Shown here one piece after another: positions 36,524 through 44,447 of a DNA stretch of 64,000 nt. The notes beneath the pieces are model-generated. The model did no database searches, had not been told where the DNA came from, and saw only the letters and a program-made list of their open reading frames with translations. Source of the DNA: Peribacillus faecalis (lineage in GTDB: Bacteria > Bacillota > Bacilli > Bacillales > DSM-1321); assembly GCF_014712675.1 (NCBI RefSeq), contig NZ_JACXSI010000014.1:1-64000 (forward strand), written 5' to 3'. Every line of letters begins with the position of its first letter. Positions within the stretch are counted from its first letter, which is position 1. Both the position numbers and the translations under genes were made by a program.

Positions 36524-38506
36524 CTATCTTAGATAAATTATATCTTTCAAATTAAAAACTTTGTCAGTTATTCCTAAACGTTGTGCTGGCGTTTTTACAA
36601 TTTTCTTTGCCCCTTCTTTGGTTGTAAATGGAATACAAAAATTGTAATAGGTTCGAAGTATCGTGAGAGCCATTTGAGCATACTTAGGGTTGAAATTTGA
36701 ATAAATATAACTTTTACCATCTCCACGAGCAGTCATTAAAGGTCTTTCTAAAATAGATAATCTTCTCCGAATGTTTTGGATAAAAGCATTCGCTGCATTG
36801 TCATTTACATTAAGCATTAAATGAGCAATTTCACTCGGCTCTAAAGAGGATAAATCCGTTGTACAATCAACCTCTCTAAAACCTCTATCTGGAGTCGCTA
36901 AAGGATGTTCAATTGGATTATTTGCGTATTGTTTGTAGGAGTAGCTAGCAGTATGGATTTCTTCGTGAAACTGATGTCGCTGAAATGCATCTTCAAGATA
37001 AAGAAACGCCAGCTTCTTCAAAGAACGTGTACTATGTCCATTGCGAATTCCCCAATCATAGAGGTCTTGTTGAGCTAATTTAAACTCCTCGTAAGCTTGC
37101 TTGCGTGTCTTCGTTTTATCGATTTGGCTAACAAAATGATGCGCATCAGACAATTGGAACTCTCTAGAGAATATTCGATAACAAGCTGTCATTAACGAAC
37201 TGTCCCTATCTGTCACAAAACGCCATTCAGATGAGTTTAGAAGCTGTTTGATTAGCCAATAGTGTGCCATAGTTGTATATGTCGAATTGACGTGCAATCC
37301 TTCAATATACTTGTCTCTCCGTTCCACTTTTAATAGTTCGCTACGATACTCTTCTTCGGTTTGGGTGTCATTGTCAGAAGGTGGCTGTGGAAAATGGGAA
37401 AATCGTAACCTAGCGTGTCGTTTAGCAAATTCATTCAAGTGGTCTTCCTTTAACAAAAACGTATCCAAAGCGATTTCTTCTATCGAAGCATCCCAATCAT
37501 AGGCTATATCTGACCGTAATACGTATCTTGAAAAAACTTCAGCAGTGATTACTACATTGGTAGGAAATTGAGTGTCTTCAACGCTATCATACTTTTTACC
37601 GCCCATTCCTTTTCTCCGAATATTATTCAATAAGTAAGTCATTTTATCAGTGTTAAGCCATACTTCTTTAAAAGACAGCTGACTTAATGGTTTAGTTTCA
37701 TACCGTTCTAAAAACTCCAAGCAGCGGCGATAAAGCCATTCTAATTTCTGATAATATGTTCCTCTACCAATTCCTAAGACCTCGCAAGTACGACTAACTG
37801 GTGTCTTGTTCAAGAGTAACTTTGCAAAGGTAGGAACAATATCATTTCTTTGTTGATTATAAACGATAGATTGTTTCGTATTCGGCATTATATTCGTTTT
37901 TTTCTTACAAGACTTACATTGCCATCTTTGTGCTCCAACTTTACTTTTTCCTTGTTTATAAAAGGAGTTTGGTTCATTAAATGGAGTAAAGTCTTCGAAT
38001 GCACAGCCTTCTTTGTGGAAGATATATTGTGGTTCTATTTCTTTAATAGTTTCCAAATGAACTAATCTTGAAATTTCTTCTGCTAATGACCAATTGGAAA
38101 AAGCTCTTGTATAACAACCTAAAGACATACCTCTTGTTGGAAGAACAAGGTTAGGATTACATTTAATTGTCTTACTTTCGCCCGTTCCGTTTAATTTATA
38201 ACGACTCGGTTTCCCCTTAACTGGAAATTTTTCTTGTTTCATCCCAAACGATGCACAATATGGATTAGTGCAGTGATTGATTTGAATTTCTTTGCTTATA
38301 CTATTCCACTGAAACTCCACAGGTTTAAATAACAACTCATTAAACTTAGTAGCGAACCTTTTAGGGGCTAATAGAGAATATTGTTTATTTCGTTCTTTGA
38401 TTTCTTCATTTGTAATCGGAGTAGTGACTGCAACAATTTCATCTTTTTTTGTCACTAACCTTTTTTGCTTAGCCAGTTTATTCCGCCACCTTCTCTTCAA
38501 TTTCAA
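36524..38506 (-). CDS. Transposase with IS1-like zinc ribbon and HTH
   Basis: This 660-aa protein is far longer than usual IS1 or IS1595 enzymes. The N-terminal part has several Cys pairs (C79/C84, C197/C200). Residues 191-262 (GAQRWQCKSCKKKTN, then VSRTCEVLGIGRGTYYQKLE) resemble the InsA zinc ribbon plus helix-turn-helix. Candidate catalytic acidic residues are D287 (LNTDKMTYL) and D433 or D435 (FVTDRDSSL); I cannot place the third with confidence. It overlaps the accessory ORF by 29 bases. The 9-bp target duplication agrees with an IS1-like mechanism. Confidence 0.78.
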   Translation of the reverse strand: MKLKRRWRNKLAKQKRLVTKKDEIVAVTTPITNEEIKERNKQYSLLAPKRFATKFNELLFKPVEFQWNSISKEIQINHCTNPYCASFGMKQEKFPVKGKPSRYKLNGTGESKTIKCNPNLVLPTRGMSLGCYTRAFSNWSLAEEISRLVHLETIKEIEPQYIFHKEGCAFEDFTPFNEPNSFYKQGKSKVGAQRWQCKSCKKKTNIMPNTKQSIVYNQQRNDIVPTFAKLLLNKTPVSRTCEVLGIGRGTYYQKLEWLYRRCLEFLERYETKPLSQLSFKEVWLNTDKMTYLLNNIRRKGMGGKKYDSVEDTQFPTNVVITAEVFSRYVLRSDIAYDWDASIEEIALDTFLLKEDHLNEFAKRHARLRFSHFPQPPSDNDTQTEEEYRSELLKVERRDKYIEGLHVNSTYTTMAHYWLIKQLLNSSEWRFVTDRDSSLMTACYRIFSREFQLSDAHHFVSQIDKTKTRKQAYEEFKLAQQDLYDWGIRNGHSTRSLKKLAFLYLEDAFQRHQFHEEIHTASYSYKQYANNPIEHPLATPDRGFREVDCTTDLSSLEPSEIAHLMLNVNDNAANAFIQNIRRRLSILERPLMTARGDGKSYIYSNFNPKYAQMALTILRTYYNFCIPFTTKEGAKKIVKTPAQRLGITDKVFNLKDIIYLR

Positions 38507-38717
38507 GCTGTTTGATAATCCGCTTATTATTTCGTTTACTTTTTACCCATTCAATGAAATTTTCATCTTCTAGAATGTTAAGCAAAATGGTTTCGACTAC
38601 TTCTTGTTCAGTATATTCTGTGTATTCGGCATAGTATTTAACAATAGCTCTCGTTTGTTCTGATAATTTCCAATCTACTTTTTCAACGTTCTTGTTTTTA
38701 GGTTTTATAAACTTCAT
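38478..38717 (-). CDS. Small accessory protein of the insertion element
   Basis: This 79-aa charged protein overlaps and precedes the transposase. The core KLSEQTRAIVKYYAEYTE, then EQEVVETILLNIL resembles a ribbon-helix-helix or similar small DNA-binding fold, so it may bind the ends or control transposase expression. No closer family is recognised. Confidence 0.65.
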   Translation of the reverse strand: MKFIKPKNKNVEKVDWKLSEQTRAIVKYYAEYTEYTEQEVVETILLNILEDENFIEWVKSKRNNKRIIKQLEIEEKVAE

Positions 38718-38794
38718 TTTCTATCACCTTCCCACTATTAGTATCGCCATAAATAACAAGAAAATAACAATCAATTTAGCAATGATTTTAGCAT

Positions 38795-38940
38795 ATAAAT
38801 AGCAAGAGTACATAAATTTATGTACTCCTGCTATTTAGTGTGTTATTTTTTAAGTGATTTCATAGAATAAATCAGATAAACCCTTTTATAGCAATAAAAA
38901 TAGGGATACGAAATCTATTGCGATTTATATCCCTATTTTA
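38795..38940. repeat. Two strong hairpins at the right end of the element
   Basis: Between the accessory ORF and the right end are ATAGCA-GAGTACATAAA/TTTATGTACTC-TGCTAT (about 38798-38835) and AAATAGGGATA ... AAATC/GATTT ... TCCCTATTT (about 38901-38938). They are perfect or nearly so and lie outside coding DNA. They may shield the transposase gene from outside promoters or form transposition complexes. Confidence 0.6.
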
Positions 38941-38981
38941 TGTGTTATTTTATTTTTTCTCCCCAAGAACTGAACCCGTTA

Positions 38982-38990
38982 CTATTTTTG
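38982..38990. repeat. Target-site duplication, right copy
   Basis: CTATTTTTG is identical to 35593-35601. Confidence 0.88.
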
Positions 38991-39009
38991 GCAAAGTCCC
39001 CCAATCCAT

Positions 39010-39447
39010 TCATTTAGTTGTCGTCATTAAATAGTGGAACCATACAGCATGATTTTGTTCATCGGCTGCCGCTCTTCGAAACGCGTCTTTCACATACCAG
39101 TTAGTAGCCTCATCAGCTGCAGTTAAGTAAGTATCGACTGCTTGCTGCTCGTCTTTAAAAGCAAAGTCCAAGCCCTTCTTATAGTTATCCGGGCATTCCT
39201 CCGTAATTTTCGGTTTCGGCTGGTTTCCTGTTAAGCTCGTGTACAGCTGACTGAATACTTTCAGATGTCTTTTCTCATCATTTCTTATTTCTCGTATTCT
39301 TTCTTTCGCCATATCTGACGGAGCCATCTCAGCTAATTTCGCATAGCATTGAATGGCGCTATATTCTCCATTAATAGCTTGCTCCAAATTACTGACCATT
39401 TTAGTTTGCTGTCTCACCATGTATTCATTCGTTTCATAATAGAACAT
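39010..39447 (-). CDS. Ferritin-like (rubrerythrin-type) domain protein
   Basis: This 145-aa four-helix protein has repeated E-x-x-(A/H) metal patterns: INGEYSAIQCYAKLAE, NDEKRHLKVFSQLY, KDEQQAVDTYL and AADEQNHAVWFHYL. These supply two E...ExxH-like half-sites for a di-iron or di-manganese centre. It lacks the rubredoxin domain of full rubrerythrin. The ATG follows GGGAGG by 7 bases. A peroxide or spore-related role is possible but not shown. Confidence 0.78.
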   Translation of the reverse strand: MFYYETNEYMVRQQTKMVSNLEQAINGEYSAIQCYAKLAEMAPSDMAKERIREIRNDEKRHLKVFSQLYTSLTGNQPKPKITEECPDNYKKGLDFAFKDEQQAVDTYLTAADEATNWYVKDAFRRAAADEQNHAVWFHYLMTTTK

Positions 39448-39515
39448 GTTTTGACCTCCCAATTTTCAACTCTTTTACATAGTATGGGAGGCCTGAATGT
39501 CACGTGCTTGTCAGT

Positions 39516-39938
39516 CTAATCATGGTCGCGCATATGATCGTGGTCGCCATAGCCATAATCATCATCATAATCTACTGTGCCTGTTCTTGAACTTACTTTT
39601 ACATAACGCAATTGATTGTCGGCTGTTTTAATTTCTACTTCATATTCAAATTCAGAGCGCGACAATTGATCATCTTCTAATTCAAAATCTTTTTGCACAC
39701 TAATAATTTCACCGTCAAATTGAGCTAATGCAATGTTTCTTGCTTCCTGCTCACTATAGTTTTCATTGTTTTTCGCATAGTTGTAGCCTAAGCCGATAAA
39801 TCCGCCGCCAATTGCCAATCCCGCAACAGCTACCACAACAACCGTAATAATAATTTTCTTTTTATAAGCAGCCACTTTTTTCATCATCCCTTTCAATTTC
39901 TCTTTATTTACAAAGTTGTTTACTTTCTCTGTCATCAT
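39516..39938 (-). CDS. PepSY-domain membrane protein
   Basis: This 140-aa protein has a Lys-rich N-terminus, one membrane helix (residues 28-52) and an extracellular PepSY domain (YSEQEARNIALAQFDGEIIS to SRTGTVDYD). The tail is Asp/His/Gly-rich (YGYGDHDHMRDHD) and might bind metal. PepSY proteins are often found next to two-component systems, as here. It lies 16 bases after the lipoprotein gene on the same strand, so the two form an operon diverging from the sensor-regulator pair. Confidence 0.8.
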   Translation of the reverse strand: MMTEKVNNFVNKEKLKGMMKKVAAYKKKIIITVVVVAVAGLAIGGGFIGLGYNYAKNNENYSEQEARNIALAQFDGEIISVQKDFELEDDQLSRSEFEYEVEIKTADNQLRYVKVSSRTGTVDYDDDYGYGDHDHMRDHD

Positions 39939-39954
39939 CGCTCTCTCCTTTTAT

Positions 39955-40440
39955 TTAATCGTCTAGTCCAGATTTTAATTGCAGCGCCTCTTCAGCTACA
40001 TCCAATCGATGTTCAAACTGATCAAGCTGATATTTTTTTTCTTGATATTCAGCCTGCGTCATCGTACCCGCATAATAATCAGCTTCTATTCCATCATCAT
40101 ATTGATCAATTTGATCCTCTATCAGTTCAATTTCTTGATCAACTGCCATATAAGCAGCTCTATTCTCTTCAGCAGTTCCGTTAACTGTGTAATTTTCTAC
40201 TTTTCCCTCGATTGCGGCTATCTCCTGTCTAAGAGCCTTCACGTTCTCTTCTTGCAGAGCAATGGATTTAGTGCTCTTTCCTTCTGTTACTGCAACTGTA
40301 TCATCGCTTGCAGTTATCTCCTGTTTTGCGACAGTACTTGTATCTATATTTGAACTATTGATTTTGTCGGTACTTTGAGATGAACATGCCATCAGCAATA
40401 AACTTGCCATTGCACCTACTATCATTACTTTTTTAATCAT
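39955..40440 (-). CDS. Predicted lipoprotein with helical domain
   Basis: This 161-aa protein has the signal peptide MIKKVMIVGAMASLLLMAC, ending in a lipobox Cys. The mature part is highly charged and helical (NVKALRQEIAAIEGKVENY ... EYQEKKYQLDQFEHRLDVAE). The family is not recognised. GAGGAGG lies upstream of the chosen ATG. It is the first gene of the operon with the PepSY protein. Confidence 0.75.
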   Translation of the reverse strand: MIKKVMIVGAMASLLLMACSSQSTDKINSSNIDTSTVAKQEITASDDTVAVTEGKSTKSIALQEENVKALRQEIAAIEGKVENYTVNGTAEENRAAYMAVDQEIELIEDQIDQYDDGIEADYYAGTMTQAEYQEKKYQLDQFEHRLDVAEEALQLKSGLDD

Positions 40441-40498
40441 CGTAATCTCCTCCTCACACACATAATAAGACGAAAACATTAAAGGAAGATTAATATAG

Positions 40499-40735
40499 AA
40501 AAACCGTTACCGGTCCTTTTTCATCAGGAATATGCTACCTAGATTAACCTCGATGAAATAGGAGACATGCGGGAGGACTAAGATGAACCGCACGAGAAAT
40601 CCGGTTTTGGTTTCTCGGGTGGGGCAGGAAAAAGGAACATCGGCTAAAACCGCCACGTCCGCATGTCTTCGCCGATATGACCTACATCCTGTAGGCCTCC
40701 GAACATGGCAGGTATAAGGTTAGACAGCATTCTAA
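40499..40735 (+). ncRNA. Structured repeat RNA, copy H (module Y)
   Basis: It has the standard 5' hairpin, the long stem (tcctttttcatc/gatgaaatagga), CATGCGGGAGGACTAAG and AGAAATC/GGTTTCT. In place of CTTAG it has an accessory module: GGAACATCGGC ... ACGTCC ... GCCGAT, and the hairpin CCTACATCCTGTAGG. It ends with ACATGGCAGGTATAAGG and TTAGAcagcatTCTAA. It lies between divergent genes, upstream of the response regulator. Confidence 0.78.
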
Positions 40736-40762
40736 GTTCAAAAGTATATTTATTACCTTTTT

Positions 40763-40787
40763 AAAACCGTTACCGGTCCTTTTTCAT
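40763..40787 (+). repeat. Solo 5' hairpin of the structured repeat (copy I)
   Basis: AAAACCGTTACCGGTCCTTT with the following T run and CAT is present alone, 27 bases after copy H and 65 bases before the response regulator gene. Confidence 0.65.
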
Positions 40788-40851
40788 TTTAATTTAATAT
40801 TTCGGTGCTAATGTTGGATATATAATAATAGAAGGGAAAGGAGCATTAACA

Positions 40852-41526
40852 ATGCGAATATTGATAGTAGAAGATGAACTTGATTTGCAAAATGTTTTAG
40901 TAAAACGGCTTCGCGCAGAATATTATAGTGTCGATGCTTGCGATAACGGCAATGATGCCCTTGATTATATAGAAGTAACACCTTATGACTTGATTATTCT
41001 CGATATAATGATTCCGGGAATTGACGGCCTGCAAGTTTTGCAAAAGATGCGAGCCGCTGACAATAACACACCGGTACTTCTTTTAACGGCCAAAGATTCT
41101 ATCGAGGATCGCGTCAAAGGGCTCGATTACGGAGCTGATGATTATTTAGTCAAACCGTTTGCCTTTGATGAACTGCTGGCCCGACTGCGTGTGCTGACAA
41201 GAAGACAAACTGGCAGTACGTCCAACGTTTTTCAAATAGATGATTTAACCGTTGATTGCAACAAGCACGAGGTTAAGCGTGGTAACCGGATAATCGAGCT
41301 TTCCAGCAAAGAGTTTGCGATTTTGGAGTATATGATTCGCAATAAAGATGTCGTACTTACCCGTGATAAAATTGAGCAGCACGTTTGGAATTATGATTAT
41401 GAAGGCGGCTCGAACATTGTCGATGTGTATATACGTTATCTCCGCAAAAAAATAGACAGCCAATCCGAAACAAAACTGATTCATACTGTTCGTGGAGCCG
41501 GCTACGTATTGAGAGTGAAACAATGA
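40852..41526 (+). CDS. OmpR-family response regulator
   Basis: This 224-aa protein has a receiver domain with phospho-acceptor D51 (ILDIMIPG), acidic pocket E8/D9 and K101 (VKPF), then an OmpR/PhoB winged helix (~128-222, ending HTVRGAGYVLR). It is translationally coupled to the kinase by ATGA overlap. It likely controls the divergent PepSY/lipoprotein operon; this is inferred from position. Confidence 0.9.
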   Translation: MRILIVEDELDLQNVLVKRLRAEYYSVDACDNGNDALDYIEVTPYDLIILDIMIPGIDGLQVLQKMRAADNNTPVLLLTAKDSIEDRVKGLDYGADDYLVKPFAFDELLARLRVLTRRQTGSTSNVFQIDDLTVDCNKHEVKRGNRIIELSSKEFAILEYMIRNKDVVLTRDKIEQHVWNYDYEGGSNIVDVYIRYLRKKIDSQSETKLIHTVRGAGYVLRVKQ

Positions 41527-42887
41527 AAAAATTATCGATAAAAATGAAGGTAACCATCTGGTATACCGGATTGGTACTGATCATTCTTAGTTTAGTGTTT
41601 GCCTTCATATGGCTGTCTTCTGATAATATCCTTCTTTCTAATATGGAGAAACAAATGAAAATGAAGGTTGAAGAAAGCACAGAAGACATTGAATTCCACC
41701 ACGGTACCATTAGATTGGATGATGACTTTGAGCATCAGGATGACGGTGTAACACTGCTAGTCTATGATGAGCAAGGAAAGCAATTAGCGGGGTATAGTCC
41801 ATATAGTTTCGATACAAGTCTGCCGTTTTCATCAGGAGAAGTTCGAACCGTTCAAAACAACGGCAAAGAATGGCTTGTATATGATTTAAACTACGGCACC
41901 AAAAATCAGCAAAATATTTGGGTTCGGGGAATTATGCCGGTTGACCGGATGTCGGATGCAATGAATGCTATTTTGCTTGTGACGCTGATTTCATTCCCAT
42001 TTCTTATTTTGCTGGCGGGCTTTGGCGGTTATTTTATTACAAAAAGAGCCTTTCGTCCGCTCCAGCAAATGATTGATTCTGTCAGTGCTATTCGTGAAGG
42101 AAAAGATTTGACGAAACGCATTCACTTAAAAGGGCCGAAAGATGAGGTTCATGCTTTGGCTGATACATTCGACAGCATGTTTGACCGCCTGCAGTCATCT
42201 TTTGAAAGCGAAAAACAGTTCACATCGGATGCCTCGCACGAATTGCGGACACCAACTTCCGTTATCATTTCCCAAGCCGAATATGCGCTATCTCAGAAGG
42301 AAAATCCTGAAGAAACAACGGAAGCTTTGGACGTTATTTTAAAGCAATCGAAAAAAATGACAGCATTGATTTCGCAATTATTGCTTCTCGCCCGAACGGA
42401 TCAAAAGAACAATCACCTGGTTTTTGAACAGATTGATATAAGCGAACTCGCTGAGATTGTCGCTGATGAGCTGACATTAATGGCACAGCAGGCTGATATT
42501 GAAATCAAAACTGATATACAACCGAATCTCGTCGCTGAAGCTGACCAAACGTTGATGATGAGACTGCTTATGAACTTAATCTCTAATGCGATTACTTACG
42601 GAAAAGCTGGCGGATTCGTCAGTCTGCGATTGCATAGTGATGGCGATAATATCATCGGAGTTGTATCCGATAATGGAATTGGGATACAAAAACAGCATTT
42701 GCCGAAAATTTGGGATCGCTTTTATCGCGTCGATCCATCCCGCACTGCGACAGCTAGCGGCAATACCGGATTAGGACTTGCGATAGTGAAATGGATTGTC
42801 GAAACACATCGCGGAACAATCAGTGTCGAAAGCGAATACGGCAAGGGCAGCACTTTCACCTTCCATATACCGAAAAAAAGATCGTAA
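41523..42887 (+). CDS. HAMP-containing sensor histidine kinase
   Basis: This 454-aa kinase has helix 1 (residues 10-32), an extracellular sensor domain of about 110 residues, helix 2 (~148-172), HAMP (~172-225), the phosphoacceptor H239 in SDASHELRTPTS, an N box (MRLLMNLISNAITY) and G boxes (DNGIGI, GNTGLGLAIVKW). The signal is unknown. The arrangement with PepSY and a lipoprotein suggests sensing of the envelope or metal state. Confidence 0.9.
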   Translation: MKKLSIKMKVTIWYTGLVLIILSLVFAFIWLSSDNILLSNMEKQMKMKVEESTEDIEFHHGTIRLDDDFEHQDDGVTLLVYDEQGKQLAGYSPYSFDTSLPFSSGEVRTVQNNGKEWLVYDLNYGTKNQQNIWVRGIMPVDRMSDAMNAILLVTLISFPFLILLAGFGGYFITKRAFRPLQQMIDSVSAIREGKDLTKRIHLKGPKDEVHALADTFDSMFDRLQSSFESEKQFTSDASHELRTPTSVIISQAEYALSQKENPEETTEALDVILKQSKKMTALISQLLLLARTDQKNNHLVFEQIDISELAEIVADELTLMAQQADIEIKTDIQPNLVAEADQTLMMRLLMNLISNAITYGKAGGFVSLRLHSDGDNIIGVVSDNGIGIQKQHLPKIWDRFYRVDPSRTATASGNTGLGLAIVKWIVETHRGTISVESEYGKGSTFTFHIPKKRS

Positions 42888-42924
42888 GCATGTATGCACT
42901 TTTTTGTGCAGCATGCTTTTTTTG
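42886..42924 (+). terminator. Terminator of the two-component operon
   Basis: AAGCATG and GCAC pair with GTGC and CATGCTT, followed by a T run. It begins at the stop codon. Confidence 0.85.
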
Positions 42925-43001
42925 TGACCTAGGACACATTTTTTTATCTGTCTTTCTTTTATATTTACAGTACATCAATGAACAGAGAGGAAGGCATCAG
43001 C

Positions 43002-43316
43002 ATGAGTTTAACGAAAGAACAAATTCTCGAGGAGCTTGAAAGTGTTTTGGACCCCGAGCTTGGGGTCGATATTGTTAACTTAGGTCTTGTTTATAATATC
43101 GAGCTAATAGAGGCTAAACAAGTGAAGGTCACAATGACGATGACTTCTATGGGCTGCCCGATGGCCGGACATATAATTGCGGACGTAAAGGAGACATTAT
43201 TATTAAGCTTTGCAGAACAATTAGAAGATGTGGATGTAGAAATTGTCTGGACGCCTGTTTGGTCAAAGGATCGTATGTCCCGACTAGCAAAAATCGCACT
43301 CGGAATTCCAGGATAA
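43002..43316 (+). CDS. DUF59/MIP18 iron-sulfur assembly factor
   Basis: This 104-aa protein carries the family core LDPELGVDIVNLGLVYNIEL and the conserved Cys in MTSMGCPMAG. Relatives (SufT, PaaD-like) help mature Fe-S proteins. The chosen ATG follows GAGGAAGG. The methyltransferase gene begins 22 bases later, so they probably form one transcript. Confidence 0.87.
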   Translation: MSLTKEQILEELESVLDPELGVDIVNLGLVYNIELIEAKQVKVTMTMTSMGCPMAGHIIADVKETLLLSFAEQLEDVDVEIVWTPVWSKDRMSRLAKIALGIPG

Positions 43317-43338
43317 TAATAGGAAGGAGCGAAGAATA

Positions 43339-44052
43339 ATGCCGTTTTACAAAACATTAACACCTTTTTATGATGAAATCTTCCCAGCAAATGAAAAAGC
43401 TGTTCACTTTTTATCAGAGCGCTTCAAAAAGTGCGGACGTATTATAGATGTCGGTGCCGGTACTGGAAATATGGCCGTTGCACTCGCAAAACAAGGATTT
43501 GAACTGACAGCTGCAGAACCGGAAAAAGGTATGGCAGAAAGCATTCAGCAAAAAGCCCAATCCAATCAACTGCCTATTGCCGTATCTACTAAAACAATGC
43601 AGCAAGTAAACCAATTCGATGGAAATTTTGATGGCATTTACTGCATCGGCAACACGCTTGTCCATCTAGATAATGCGGAAGAGATCCGATTATTTTTCAA
43701 ACACGTTTATGAAAAACTGAATGCTGGCGGTATGTTCATTTTCCAAATTGTCAACTTTGATAAAGTGTTGCTGAAAAAGGATTTCCGCTTCCCGCTTATT
43801 GAAAAAGAAAACTTTACATTCGCGCGTCAATATGACCTTGCTGATAGCGGGCACATTTTATTCACGACAACCGTTACAGCAAATGGTGAAGCAAAAACAA
43901 ATACGATTCCATTGTACCCGGCTCAGTCTTCACAACTATTGGAGATGTTAGAGCAATGTGGGTTCAAGGAAATCACAGCATACGGAAACTTTGAGGACAA
44001 AGCTTATTCGATTGAAACACCGGCGCTGATTGTTACAGCTAAAAAAGAGTAA
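43339..44052 (+). CDS. Class I SAM-dependent methyltransferase
   Basis: This 237-aa enzyme has motif I IIDVGAGTGNMAVALA at ~36-51, the acidic Glu in AAEPEKGM, and motif II/III around FDGIYCIGNTLVHL. The substrate is unknown. AGGAAGGAG precedes the ATG. It is the second gene after the DUF59 protein and ends in a strong terminator. Confidence 0.85.
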   Translation: MPFYKTLTPFYDEIFPANEKAVHFLSERFKKCGRIIDVGAGTGNMAVALAKQGFELTAAEPEKGMAESIQQKAQSNQLPIAVSTKTMQQVNQFDGNFDGIYCIGNTLVHLDNAEEIRLFFKHVYEKLNAGGMFIFQIVNFDKVLLKKDFRFPLIEKENFTFARQYDLADSGHILFTTTVTANGEAKTNTIPLYPAQSSQLLEMLEQCGFKEITAYGNFEDKAYSIETPALIVTAKKE

Positions 44053-44059
44053 TTTCACA

Positions 44060-44089
44060 AAAAAACACCCCGGATTTGGGGTGTTTTTT
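44060..44089 (+). terminator. Terminator of the methyltransferase gene
   Basis: AAAAAACACCCC pairs with GGGGTGTTTTTT around a 6-base loop. Confidence 0.9.
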
Positions 44090-44140
44090 GATAATTGCAC
44101 TGAAAATTAACAGGTGTTGCGCGATTTCGAGTGATATTTT

Positions 44141-44405
44141 GACGTTTGAGAGGCAGTCTTTGCGAATTTAAGAGCCTTCGCTTGGATTTTGAGAGCGGTC
44201 ACGGCAATTTTGAGAGTCGTCGCCTGCTTTTGGAGAGCGCTCACGGGAATTTTGAGAGTCGTCACCTAACTTTTGAGAGCGCTCACGGCAATCTTGAGAG
44301 TCGTCATCTAATTTTTGAGAGCGCTCGCGGCAATTTTGAGAGTCTTCACCTAATTTTTGAGAGTGCTCACGGCAATCTTGAGAGTCGAGTCAATACTTTG
44401 AGCGC
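44141..44405. repeat. Array 1: about 12 units of a 21-bp repeat
   Basis: Units alternate between TTTTGAGAGCGCTCACGGCAA and TTTTGAGAGTCGTCACCTAAT types, each 20-22 bases, giving a 42-bp higher-order repeat. It lies between the convergent methyltransferase and Crp/FNR genes. An ORF of 91 codons runs through because 21 is a multiple of 3, but it has no ribosome site. Confidence 0.85.
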
Positions 44406-44447
44406 AGTCGCGACACTATAAGTCCCTACGCAAACCAAGTTGCAGCT

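Larger units (their letters stand above)
35602..38981. mobile_element. 3380-bp insertion element, IS1-like features, CPBP passenger
   Basis: Terminal inverted repeats of 40 bp (35602-35641 and 38942-38981) match at about 33 positions; the first 14 bases, TAACGGGTTCAGTT, are identical. A 9-bp direct duplication flanks it. AAAATAACAC recurs near both ends and could be transposase-binding. Inside, all on the minus strand, are a small accessory ORF, a 660-aa transposase and a CPBP protease gene. Ends, target duplication and intact ORFs suggest a recent insertion. Family membership is uncertain. Confidence 0.88.

Noticed and set aside
44141-44405. CRISPR-like array
   Set aside because: Units are contiguous and degenerate, with no unique spacers and no cas genes in the window.
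44146-44421. A 91-codon ORF with a 14-residue repeat through array 1
   Set aside because: It is open only because the 21-bp unit is a multiple of three. There is no ribosome site and no plausible protein family.
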